This document shows, piece by piece, positions 8,884-17,656 of a DNA stretch of 32,884 bases (position 1 is the first letter of the stretch; every line of letters begins with the position of its first letter). The notes below the pieces were generated by a model. The model saw nothing but the letters and a program-made list of their open reading frames with translations, was not told the origin of the DNA and did no database searches. The DNA comes from Acinetobacter brisouii (GTDB lineage: Bacteria > Pseudomonadota > Gammaproteobacteria > Pseudomonadales > Moraxellaceae), in NCBI RefSeq assembly GCF_008993995.1, contig NZ_BKNN01000034.1:1-32884 (forward strand). The letters run 5' to 3'. Made by a program: the position numbers and the translations under genes.

Positions 8884-9053
8884 AGTGACTCAACTCTGGA
8901 TGATGTTGCTGACCACAACAGGCAAAACCTGTAAAGATTGATCTCAAATACAGCTTCATTTTGATGGGCGATGCAGAATATTTCAAGCCATAAACGCCCC
9001 ATAGTTATGTAATTTCCTCAAGAAAACGCCCAAATTATCCCGAGTAAAAAGCT

Positions 9054-9067
9054 TTGATTTTTATCAA
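9054..9067. promoter_or_regulatory. FNR/ANR-type box between hemN and hemF
   Basis: TTGATTTTTATCAA is an exact match to the FNR/ANR consensus TTGAT-N4-ATCAA. It is 171 bases upstream of the hemN start and 80 upstream of the hemF ATG. A GATAAT on the minus strand (9039 down to 9034) could be a -10 for hemN, but its distance from the box centre (about 21 bases) is shorter than the usual class II spacing. Confidence 0.6.
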
Positions 9068-9110
9068 TAAAATTAAAAACTCTTAATTTTTCAAGATTTC
9101 TATGTTTTGA

Positions 9111-10085
<975 letters not shown>

Positions 10086-10173
10086 CCCAAATATTGACAG
10101 CTTTTTTTGAATCTTTAGGTCTGCGTGAATATATCTCAAGTGAAGATCAAAAGAAAAAATAATGCGTTATCAA

Positions 10174-10205
10174 TATGCTAGTCGTCAACAATCGCGACTG
10201 GCATA
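10174..10205 (+). terminator. Hairpin after hemF (possible terminator)
   Basis: TATGCTAGTCG (10174-10184) pairs with CGACTGGCATA (10195-10205), an 11-bp stem with one G-U wobble and a ten-base loop. No T-run follows, so termination is uncertain; an mRNA-stabilising 3' structure is equally possible. Confidence 0.4.
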
Positions 10206-10291
10206 AATGATAATTAGTCTTACAAAACATATCAGACTTTTCTGTCATATCGGTTTAAAATTTTGCTGTTGTAATACACGCTCATCGAGGA

Positions 10292-10510
10292 ATGAGATCA
10301 CTCATGTTTAATTTACTCCACAATCATAAAGGCAGTTTTTTCGCGCTGACTTGTGCGCTACTGATTTGCTCAGTCAGCACTACTTTAGCCTTTAACAACA
10401 ATATCTCCGACAGTATTTCAATTGTATTTAGTATTTTGCTGAGCTTGGTTTTATTCGGCTTAGTGCTCGCGTTGTTATGGGAAAAAATTGAGGATATCTG
10501 TAATCCTTAA
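10292..10510 (+). CDS. Small hypothetical membrane protein
   Basis: Encodes 72 residues (MRSLMFNLLHNHKGSFFALT...). Two hydrophobic stretches are visible, at about residues 16-33 (FFALTCALLICSVSTTLAF) and 43-63 (ISIVFSILLSLVLFGLVLAL), ending in a charged WEKIEDICNP tail. It could be a two-helix inner-membrane protein; a signal peptide for the first segment is a less likely reading. A second ATG at 10304 is better spaced from GAG-rich sequence upstream and may be the true start. I do not recognise the family. It lies between hemF and aroE on the same strand. Confidence 0.6.
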   Translation: MRSLMFNLLHNHKGSFFALTCALLICSVSTTLAFNNNISDSISIVFSILLSLVLFGLVLALLWEKIEDICNP

Positions 10511-10586
10511 GCGCAGTGTACTGGTTTTTTCAGACAGAAATTTCACGTATATTGAGGGCAATTTTTTCACCGCATAGACACACGAC

Positions 10587-11375
10587 ATGAGCAAACAATT
10601 TGCTGTGGTTGGCAATCCAATAGAACACTCTCGCTCTCCTGAATTACATCATGCATTCGCACAAAAACTCGGTATCGATTTAACCTATAGCAAACGTCTT
10701 GCCCCTCTCGATGGTTTTGAAGCCAATATTGAAGAATTTTTCCAAGCAGGTGGTATTGGACTCAACGTCACTGTTCCCTTTAAAGAACAAGCTTTTGCTC
10801 GCTGCAACCAATTGACTGAACGTGCCAAAATTGCCAAATCTGTCAATACGTTATGGATGCAAGATGGACAACTGTTTGGCGATAACACCGATGGTCAAGG
10901 TCTTGTAAATGCGATTTTGGCACTCGGATGGTCACTCGAAAAAAGTAAAATTCTGATCTTAGGTGCAGGTGGAGCAACGCGTGGCGTGATTTATCCATTG
11001 GCTCAGGCAGGCGCAAAACACATCGTGATTGCCAACCGTACCCTCGCTCGTGCGGAACAATTGGTTGCCGATTTAAAACAAGCTGTGCCTGACACCGAAC
11101 TTTCTGCAACAGGTCTGGATAACTTAAGTGGTGAATTTGATTTAGTCATCAATGCCACATCGGCAAGCTTATCAGGCGATGCCTTGCAACTTCCTGAACA
11201 GCTTCAATTCAGCCATGCCTATGAAATGGCTTATGGTAAACCATCGAGTTTTCTTGATCAGGCTGCACAGCGCCAAGTACCCTATAGCGATGGTTTTGGC
11301 ATGTTGGTTGGTCAAGCTGTGGAGGCCTTTGAAATTTGGAATGGCGTAAAACCTGAACTCCGTGATTTTCTATAA
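10587..11375 (+). CDS. aroE: Shikimate dehydrogenase
   Basis: NADP-dependent reduction of 3-dehydroshikimate to shikimate in aromatic amino-acid synthesis. The 262-residue protein begins FAVVGNPIEHSRSPELHH, the substrate-binding signature, followed by NVTVPFKE with catalytic K66, GDNTDG with D102, the nucleotide-binding GAGGATRG (127-134) and a following NRT loop typical for NADP specificity. The C-terminal GMLVGQAVEAFEIWNG is also standard. The ribosome-binding site is weak. It follows hemF and the small membrane protein, and converges on the large lipoprotein gene. Confidence 0.95.
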   Translation: MSKQFAVVGNPIEHSRSPELHHAFAQKLGIDLTYSKRLAPLDGFEANIEEFFQAGGIGLNVTVPFKEQAFARCNQLTERAKIAKSVNTLWMQDGQLFGDNTDGQGLVNAILALGWSLEKSKILILGAGGATRGVIYPLAQAGAKHIVIANRTLARAEQLVADLKQAVPDTELSATGLDNLSGEFDLVINATSASLSGDALQLPEQLQFSHAYEMAYGKPSSFLDQAAQRQVPYSDGFGMLVGQAVEAFEIWNGVKPELRDFL

Positions 11376-11406
11376 AATAATCACCTGATGAAAGCAGTCT
11401 AATAAA

Positions 11407-11439
11407 AACAGGCAACCCGAAAGTTGCCTGTTCATTTTT
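11407..11439. terminator. Terminator between aroE and the lipoprotein gene
   Basis: AACAGGCAAC (11407-11416), loop CCGAAA, GTTGCCTGTT (11423-11432), then CATTTTT. The stem is perfect over ten base pairs and lies between convergent genes. Confidence 0.85.
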
Positions 11440-11456
11440 AGATTTGAAAAACTACA

Positions 11457-13766
11457 CTATTTCGCTTGAGTGCTTTTTAGCATCTGTAAATATGTCGATT
11501 TAAAGGTATCTGCATCAAGATATTCATGTTCAGGTGAGCTAGCCTGTTCAATCACTTTCAAATTTGGCGATTTTTTGCGAGATTCAACATAGAACTGCCC
11601 CAAACGATTGGACAAATGGGTTAAATCAGAATTTGCCTGATCATTATGATGCTCAGCCAAATACGTGACTTCATACAAACGTGCAAAACGTGTCGCTGGG
11701 TTGGTCGAGGATTTCTGAATCGCAGCCCATTGGGTTTGGGTGCTGACATGTGCTTGGGCTTTTTTCACCACGGATGCCGCATCTACTTGATAAAACATCG
11801 ATGAACTCAATTGATGCTTCTCAATCAATTGTTTGATTTTTACCAATTGCTGCCCTTTCGGCACAAAACTCTGATCATCACGCCCATCATAATATGCCAT
11901 GACCAAGGCAATCTCTTGAATGTCCTGTGCCGAGTAATGCTGCATAATTTGTGGATAATTCAATGACAGTAATAAACCATAAACCAACTGATAAGTTTTT
12001 AGATAAGAATGGTTTTGGGCATAGGACTGATTCGCCAGTTCCTGAATCTGCTCGTCCCAATTCGCCTGCCCCAATAGGCGCTTAAACTTCTGCACTTTGT
12101 CTTGTAGCACTGTTCCTTGAGCAGCTTCATCAAAAGATTTAGCTTTACGCATACCTTCACGGTCAATATTTTTGGGATGACCGTAGTTATTCCACTGGTT
12201 ATCTGAATGGATCACCAATTTCTTCGCGGTTAAATCCTCTGTGAGTTCCAACTGATAATTGGTCGTGATCGCACGTCCCTGACGGTCAATGCCAATTTCA
12301 ACAATCAATGGATTACGCTCGGCAGGTTTGGCTAACAATTGCTGAACTTGAGGCTGTTTGGCTTGCCAAAGTGTTTTAAATTCATCGGCTGTTTTAAATT
12401 GTGGACTCGAATCTGCTTTAAATAGCTCGACGACTTTAAAAATCCCTTGGGATTTCTCAACCATCTGCTTTTCAAGTTGAGCATTACCACCTTGAGATTG
12501 CACTGCGAATAGATCAACCTTTTCATCTAAACACGCTTTATATTGCCCAATACTGGCCGTTTTCAGCTGTTTTTGCAGGTCTTGGCATTGCGCTTCTGAT
12601 AGCTCAGGGGCACTTGGACTCAATAATTCGTCCTGCTCAGAACTTTCTTCATCATCTTCAGAATTTGCCGCTGACAACACATCGCTATCTTCAGCAGATT
12701 CAGTATTTTCATCTTCAGATGCAGCCAGTTCATCTTCTGCACTCACTTCTGTTACATCCGCTTTCACTGTATCTTCTGGGTCTGCAGCTTCTTGCTCTTC
12801 ATCCTCAATCGTATCGGATGCAATATGGTCTTTGACCAGATCATAAGCCCAGTCTGCTTGCTGTTCAGGGCTCATACTTTTCAAATCGACCGTTTCAGTT
12901 TTGGCTTGCTCTGCTTTTTTCATGTGCTCAGCCAAATACGGCAGGTTTACTGTGTTATAGCTAAAACTTTGAGCCAGATATTCCTCAAGAGAGGTTTTTA
13001 ACTGAATCTTTTCAACAATACCCTGCTGACGATCTGCTGCGGTGAGGCTGACATGGGTTAACTGTTCAGGTGTCGCCAAAATATAAGGTAAGGCATTATT
13101 TTGCTTGATATAAGCGATGAGTGTCTTGATGTCTAATTCACCCAGCTGTTTTTTATATTTGGAAAAATCAAGATACATCAACTGATCACGCTGCTCAGTC
13201 GGGGCAAGAAATGGAAACAAGGCAAAGCCGTTGCTATAAAATTTGGCTTGCTTCAAGTCGACCAACATCGGGTAGGTCATTTGCATTTGCAATGTTGGAG
13301 TATGGTATGCGGCTGTTAGATTGATCGCTCCCACCTGATCACGATAATCCACCCCGCCCTGATATTTCACCTGAAAATCTTGTAAGAAATTGAAACCTGT
13401 TGTAAGCATACGTGACCATTTTTGCTCACCATTTTCAACCTGTTGTTGCAATAAAGCCTGTTCAAGTTGCTGACGTTGCTCAGTCGACAAGCTGATTTTC
13501 TGTGAACTGAGGTAACGATTGAGTTTATCTTTTAGATCTTGATTTAATTCAGGATTTTTCTTACTGAGCTGATGCTGCTTCTGTACATCAAATTTGATAT
13601 TTCCTTGAAAGTCAAAACCCGTATTTTCATAGATTGCATTGACTGCATGTACGGTACGCTGCTGTATTTGTTCTAATTTTTGAGGAGACTGAACAAAATG
13701 TTGTGAACAACCTGCTGCGCTTAACCCCAACAAACAACAGGTTAAATAGTGTAATTTCATTATCAT
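11457..13766 (-). CDS. Large acidic lipoprotein of unknown function
   Basis: Encodes 769 residues. The N-terminus MIMKLHYLTCCLLGLSAAGC is a lipoprotein signal with lipobox LSAAGC and C20 as the lipid-modified residue (C18 if the second ATG is used). Residues 21-310 are glutamine-rich and mostly hydrophilic; about 317-390 is a low-complexity segment almost entirely of Asp, Glu, Ser and Ala; the remaining C-terminal half is again ordinary globular-looking sequence containing NPLIVEIGIDRQGR. The start at 13766 has GGA five bases upstream. It is monocistronic, divergent from the acyl-CoA dehydrogenase gene. I do not recognise a characterised family; an envelope role attached to the outer membrane is inferred from the lipobox alone. 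Confidence 0.8.
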   Translation of the reverse strand: MIMKLHYLTCCLLGLSAAGCSQHFVQSPQKLEQIQQRTVHAVNAIYENTGFDFQGNIKFDVQKQHQLSKKNPELNQDLKDKLNRYLSSQKISLSTEQRQQLEQALLQQQVENGEQKWSRMLTTGFNFLQDFQVKYQGGVDYRDQVGAINLTAAYHTPTLQMQMTYPMLVDLKQAKFYSNGFALFPFLAPTEQRDQLMYLDFSKYKKQLGELDIKTLIAYIKQNNALPYILATPEQLTHVSLTAADRQQGIVEKIQLKTSLEEYLAQSFSYNTVNLPYLAEHMKKAEQAKTETVDLKSMSPEQQADWAYDLVKDHIASDTIEDEEQEAADPEDTVKADVTEVSAEDELAASEDENTESAEDSDVLSAANSEDDEESSEQDELLSPSAPELSEAQCQDLQKQLKTASIGQYKACLDEKVDLFAVQSQGGNAQLEKQMVEKSQGIFKVVELFKADSSPQFKTADEFKTLWQAKQPQVQQLLAKPAERNPLIVEIGIDRQGRAITTNYQLELTEDLTAKKLVIHSDNQWNNYGHPKNIDREGMRKAKSFDEAAQGTVLQDKVQKFKRLLGQANWDEQIQELANQSYAQNHSYLKTYQLVYGLLLSLNYPQIMQHYSAQDIQEIALVMAYYDGRDDQSFVPKGQQLVKIKQLIEKHQLSSSMFYQVDAASVVKKAQAHVSTQTQWAAIQKSSTNPATRFARLYEVTYLAEHHNDQANSDLTHLSNRLGQFYVESRKKSPNLKVIEQASSPEHEYLDADTFKSTYLQMLKSTQAK

Positions 13767-13884
13767 GTTTTCCGTTTTGTTATTTCAATTTATCGCTATA
13801 GTGCGATTTAGTGGGCTAACCTTAACAAAAAAAATAATATACAAATAATCAATTTATGTAATTTAAACCGACGGATTGACCTTA

Positions 13885-13913
13885 TTGACAGCACTTGCAA
13901 GTCACGTTATCAA
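13885..13913 (+). promoter_or_regulatory. Predicted promoter of the acyl-CoA dehydrogenase gene
   Basis: TTGACA (13885-13890), 17 bases, TATCAA (13908-13913). The spacer contains the perfect palindrome ACTTGCAAGT (13893-13902), placed where a repressor could act. Confidence 0.45.
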
Positions 13914-13981
13914 TGTAATTCGTACACGGTTATGAATAATGAAATCCATCAGAACGCAATAAAAATTAGGATATTTGCCTT

Positions 13982-15805
13982 ATGACCACTTATAAAGCGC
14001 CCCTACGTGACATACGTTTCCTCATGAACGAGGTGTTTAACTATCCTGAGCACTATAAAACCCTCTCCAACGCTGAAAATATTGACCAAGACACGGTCGA
14101 TATGATTTTGGAAGGGGCAGCAGATTATTGTGAAAATGTCCTCGCGCCACTGTATCAAAGTGGTGATGATGAAGGCTGTCATTTTAAAGATGGTGTCGTC
14201 ACCACGCCTAAAGGTTATAAAGAAGCTTACGATCAGTTTGTGCAAGGTGGCTGGCAAGGTCTGTCTTATCCAGAAGAATTTGGCGGACAAGATCTGCCGA
14301 TGTCACTCAACCTGATTAAATCGGAAATGATGGGAACCGCTAACTGGTCATTTACCATGTATCCCGGTTTAAGTATGGGCTGTATGAATACCATTATGCA
14401 GTTTGGTACACCTGAACAAAAAAATAGTTATATGCCCCATCTGGTTGCAGGCACATGGAGTGGCACGATGTGTCTCACCGAACCGCAATGTGGTACCGAC
14501 TTGGGGCAGGTTAAAACCAAAGCTGAACCCAATGCTGATGGCAGCTATGACATTACAGGCACCAAAATTTTTATTTCGGCAGGTGAACATGACCTGACTG
14601 AAAACATTGTTCATATTGTCTTGGCACGTCTGCCAAACGCCCCGATTGGTACCAAAGGCATTTCACTGTTTATCGTGCCGAAATTCCTGCCTACTGAGGA
14701 TGGTGGCATTGGTGAACGCAATGCGGTGAACTGTGGCTCGATTGAACACAAAATGGGGATTAAATCCTCGGCTACAGCCGTGCTGAATTTTGACCAAGCC
14801 AAAGGTTTCTTGATCGGTGAGCCGAATAAAGGTTTACACGCCATGTTTACCTTTATGAACACGGCACGTATTGGTACAGCGGTACAAGGCATTGCCCATG
14901 CAGAATTGTCTTATCAAGGTTCACTGCCTTATGCCAAACAACGTATGTCGATGCGTGCGCTGTCAGGTAAAAAAGACCCCGATAAACCAGCCGATGCGAT
15001 TATTCACCATGCCGATGTCCGTCGCATGTTGCTGACTCAAAAAGCCATTGCTGAAGGGGGTCGTGCCATGATTTATCATGCAGCACAACTTGCCGATAAA
15101 ATGAATGATGCCTTGAAACGTGGCGATCAGGCAGAGTTTGAAGCTTATGATGACAAACTGGGTTTTTACACCCCGATTCTCAAAGGGTTCTTGACTGAAC
15201 TCGGCTTTGAAGCCGCCAACCACGGGATGCAAGTCTTTGGTGGACATGGCTATATTAAAGAATGGGGTATGGAACAAATCGTGCGTGATGCGCGTATTGC
15301 GACTTTGTACGAAGGTACGACAGGCGTTCAAGCTCTCGACTTGATTGGTCGTAAAGTCTTGCTCTCTTCCAAAGGTAAAGTCATTCGGGATTACACTGCG
15401 GAAATTTTAAAATTCTGTGGTCGTCATGCGCGTAATAGATACTTGCGTCGCTTTGTTTGGGACTTAACCAAACTTTGCGCTCAATGGAATGCAATTACGG
15501 TACGGATTTTCTTGGCAGCACGTAAAGACCGTGACGTGGTTTCCTCCGCTTCCGTCGATTTCTTGATGTTCTCAGGTTATGTGATGATGGCGTATTTCTG
15601 GGCACAACAGGCAGCAATCGCTTCTGAGAAAATTGAAGCAGGCGATGGCAAAGAAACCATTGAGTTTTATAAAGCAAAAATCAAAGTCGCAGATTTCTAC
15701 TTTGACCGTATTTTGCCGCGTACTCAAGGACATGCCGAATCAGCAGTCACGCCATCTAAAACCCTGATTGGCTTACCTGCGGAGCACTTTAGTTTCGATT
15801 ACTAA
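13982..15805 (+). CDS. Acyl-CoA dehydrogenase (long form with extra C-terminal domain)
   Basis: FAD-dependent oxidation of acyl-CoA to enoyl-CoA, first step of beta-oxidation. At 607 residues it is longer than the 380-residue short forms and matches the group with an extra C-terminal domain, which includes FadE-like and DmdC-like enzymes. Visible: the CLTEPQCGTDLGQVKTKAEP flavin-binding region (about 161-180), TGTKIFISAGEHDL, QVFGGHGYIKEWGMEQIVRD, and YEGTTGVQALDLIGRK with the likely catalytic Glu. GGATATTTGCCTT precedes the ATG. The C-terminal STYLE domain includes RTQGHAES. Chain-length preference cannot be read from sequence, so I do not choose between fadE and dmdC names. Confidence 0.9.
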   Translation: MTTYKAPLRDIRFLMNEVFNYPEHYKTLSNAENIDQDTVDMILEGAADYCENVLAPLYQSGDDEGCHFKDGVVTTPKGYKEAYDQFVQGGWQGLSYPEEFGGQDLPMSLNLIKSEMMGTANWSFTMYPGLSMGCMNTIMQFGTPEQKNSYMPHLVAGTWSGTMCLTEPQCGTDLGQVKTKAEPNADGSYDITGTKIFISAGEHDLTENIVHIVLARLPNAPIGTKGISLFIVPKFLPTEDGGIGERNAVNCGSIEHKMGIKSSATAVLNFDQAKGFLIGEPNKGLHAMFTFMNTARIGTAVQGIAHAELSYQGSLPYAKQRMSMRALSGKKDPDKPADAIIHHADVRRMLLTQKAIAEGGRAMIYHAAQLADKMNDALKRGDQAEFEAYDDKLGFYTPILKGFLTELGFEAANHGMQVFGGHGYIKEWGMEQIVRDARIATLYEGTTGVQALDLIGRKVLLSSKGKVIRDYTAEILKFCGRHARNRYLRRFVWDLTKLCAQWNAITVRIFLAARKDRDVVSSASVDFLMFSGYVMMAYFWAQQAAIASEKIEAGDGKETIEFYKAKIKVADFYFDRILPRTQGHAESAVTPSKTLIGLPAEHFSFDY

Positions 15806-15821
15806 TACATTTTCTAGCATA

Positions 15822-15848
15822 AAAAAGAGCGCATGATGCGCTCTTTTT
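15822..15848. terminator. Bidirectional terminator between the dehydrogenase and DyP genes
   Basis: AAAAAGAGCGCAT, one central G, ATGCGCTCTTTTT: a 13-bp palindrome with A- and T-runs. Confidence 0.92.
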
Positions 15849-15869
15849 GATTGGACTAAAGCAATACGC

Positions 15870-16796
15870 TTAATCATCAAGATCAAGGACTTGTTCAAGT
15901 AGCTGTTCTGACGGTGCAAAATAATACGCGCCATCCACCGCAGTCACGAAGTGCAGTAAACGGTCATGAATCCCGTCACCACTGGTGCCAAACATGCGTT
16001 GTAACATACGGTCAATACGGGTCAAATCTTTGGTGTACGCAATAAAGAATAGCCCTTGATCGCCATGCCCATCGCCATAAGGCAGGCTGTGACGCAAGAT
16101 TTCGAGTTCTTCACCTTCTTCGTCTTCAACTACCGTACGGGCAATATGGGCATTTTCAGGTTTGACATCATCATCGAGTTCAATCGACTCAAGTTTGGTA
16201 CGTCCGATGACATGCTCTTGAGCATCGACTTTTAAACGACGCCATTTATTCAGATCATGCACATAACGCTGTGCAAAGACAAAACTCCCCCCTGCAAACT
16301 CGCCTGCTTCAGCACCTAGAAGTGCAGTTTCTTCACGATCATCTTTAAATTGCGGATTTTCCGTGCCATCAATAAACCCCGTGAGATCTCGCCCATCCAA
16401 ATAACGGAAGCATGCGCGTTCATCAAGAACTTCAACTTTGTCCTGAATGCCGTTAAAGAAGGTCTGACTGAGTGCAAAGCAAATGTCGGTACGCTGGCTG
16501 GCAATATGAATCAAGACATCGGCAGGCTGTACAGGCATGTCAAATGCCCCTGCTTGTGGATCGAGTTGCTTAAATCCTGCTGGCGTTTTGCTATGCAGTT
16601 GACTCCACAAATCGGGACCAAAAGCCACTGCGGTTTTGATTTGTTCATTGGGATGCTGAGTGATTAGACGGTCTCGTTCCGAAAAAAACTTCTCAAGCTG
16701 TTTTTTTAAATCATCAAGACTGAGCTGATTTAAACGAACCACAAGAAAACGCGCATGATCTGAGGGTAATGGCAAAATCACGGATTGAGCAATCAT
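15870..16796 (-). CDS. Dyp-type haem peroxidase
   Basis: Haem peroxidase of the dye-decolorising family, using H2O2; cytoplasmic, since no signal or Tat motif is present. The 308-residue length fits the short bacterial class (YfeX/TyrA-like). The diagnostic GFIDGTENP is at 140-148 with catalytic D143; H217 in NAHIAR is the likely proximal ligand, and R235 in LRHSLPYG the distal arginine. The start has TAGGAGC at good spacing. It is monocistronic, between the acyl-CoA dehydrogenase terminator and the LysE gene. No encapsulin gene or encapsulin-targeting tail neighbour was seen. The physiological substrate is unknown. Confidence 0.92.
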   Translation of the reverse strand: MIAQSVILPLPSDHARFLVVRLNQLSLDDLKKQLEKFFSERDRLITQHPNEQIKTAVAFGPDLWSQLHSKTPAGFKQLDPQAGAFDMPVQPADVLIHIASQRTDICFALSQTFFNGIQDKVEVLDERACFRYLDGRDLTGFIDGTENPQFKDDREETALLGAEAGEFAGGSFVFAQRYVHDLNKWRRLKVDAQEHVIGRTKLESIELDDDVKPENAHIARTVVEDEEGEELEILRHSLPYGDGHGDQGLFFIAYTKDLTRIDRMLQRMFGTSGDGIHDRLLHFVTAVDGAYYFAPSEQLLEQVLDLDD

Positions 16797-16899
16797 GAAA
16801 AGCTCCTACAAGGTTGTTATCATTTATCGCTCGAACTATTCTGCCTCAAGCCTCCCCTGCTTAATAGCCTATTTTTGATAATATTTTTGTTTTAGTTTG

Positions 16900-16916
16900 A
16901 TGATTTTGCAAATCAT
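16900..16916. repeat. Inverted repeat in the DyP/LysE divergent region
   Basis: ATGATTT (16900-16906), TGC, AAATCAT (16910-16916). It lies about 80 bases upstream of the LysE-family start and 100 bases upstream of the DyP start and could be an operator. Confidence 0.3.
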
Positions 16917-16992
16917 ATAAACTGATTGTGATTTATCCACTTCAAGTTAAAATCAAAGCATCTGCGACTTTTTATCTAAAGGATAAAGCCTT

Positions 16993-17607
16993 GTGACAAC
17001 TCTCATGATTTCCTATCTGATTGCAATTGCTTTACTGACCATTACACCCGGCTTAGATACCACGCTGATTTTACGAACAGCGACAGTCGAAGGTCGTCAA
17101 AAAGCTTTACAAGCAGCTATTGGAATTAATTTGGGGTGTCTGGTTTGGGGAATGATTGTAGCCTGTGGACTCGGAGCATTACTGAGTAGTTCGGTGTTTG
17201 CCTTTACTCTACTAAAATGGACAGGCGCAATCTATCTAGCTTGGCTCGGTCTGCAAATGCTACGTCATCCACGTCAGCACTTGGGCAATTTAGAGCAAGA
17301 CACAACCACTCAGCAGAACTGGTTATTGAAAGGCTGTTTGAGTAATTTGCTCAATCCCAAAGTCGGGATTTTCTATATTTCATTTTTGCCGCAGTTTGTC
17401 CCTGATCAACAGGCGGCAACCGCTTGGATTATGTTGCTGGTGCTGATTCATATTGTACTGACACTGATCTGGTCAGCTTTCCTGATTATCGGTTCACAGC
17501 CGTTTGCCAAATATCTAAAACAGCCGAAAATCGTGCAAAGTATCGACCGTATTACAGGTGCTGTTTTTGTGTTGTTTGCACTGAAATTGGCATTCAGTAA
17601 ACGCTAA
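16993..17607 (+). CDS. LysE/RhtB family amino-acid exporter
   Basis: Inner-membrane exporter of amino acids or related metabolites, 204 residues with about six hydrophobic segments. The N-terminal TITPGLDTTLILRTATVEGR (17-36) matches the LysE/RhtB signature (TPGPD with LDT here), then GINLGCLVWG, and NLLNPKVGIFYISFLPQFV (about 117-135), the other hallmark loop. The start is GTG at 16993 with AAAGGA about ten bases upstream. It is a single gene, convergent with hemW. The substrate is not predictable; such genes are often next to a LysR or Lrp regulator, but none is here. Confidence 0.9.
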   Translation: MTTLMISYLIAIALLTITPGLDTTLILRTATVEGRQKALQAAIGINLGCLVWGMIVACGLGALLSSSVFAFTLLKWTGAIYLAWLGLQMLRHPRQHLGNLEQDTTTQQNWLLKGCLSNLLNPKVGIFYISFLPQFVPDQQAATAWIMLLVLIHIVLTLIWSAFLIIGSQPFAKYLKQPKIVQSIDRITGAVFVLFALKLAFSKR

Positions 17608-17623
17608 AATACAGACATGATAA

Positions 17624-17640
17624 AGGGGCATTTTGCCCCT
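17624..17640. terminator. Hairpin between the LysE gene and hemW
   Basis: AGGGGCA (17624-17630), TTT, TGCCCCT (17634-17640), with outer ATACAG/CTGTAT pairing possible. The T-run is poor on both strands. Confidence 0.6.
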
Positions 17641-17656
17641 GTATTGATTTCCAAAT

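Noticed and set aside
13003-14315. Overlapping antisense ORFs within the acyl-CoA dehydrogenase and lipoprotein genes
   Set aside because: They mirror codon bias of the real genes and lack starts with ribosome-binding sites or recognisable domains.
15870-16796. Encapsulated peroxidase system (DyP plus encapsulin)
   Set aside because: No encapsulin shell gene lies next to it and the C-terminus shows no clear targeting peptide.
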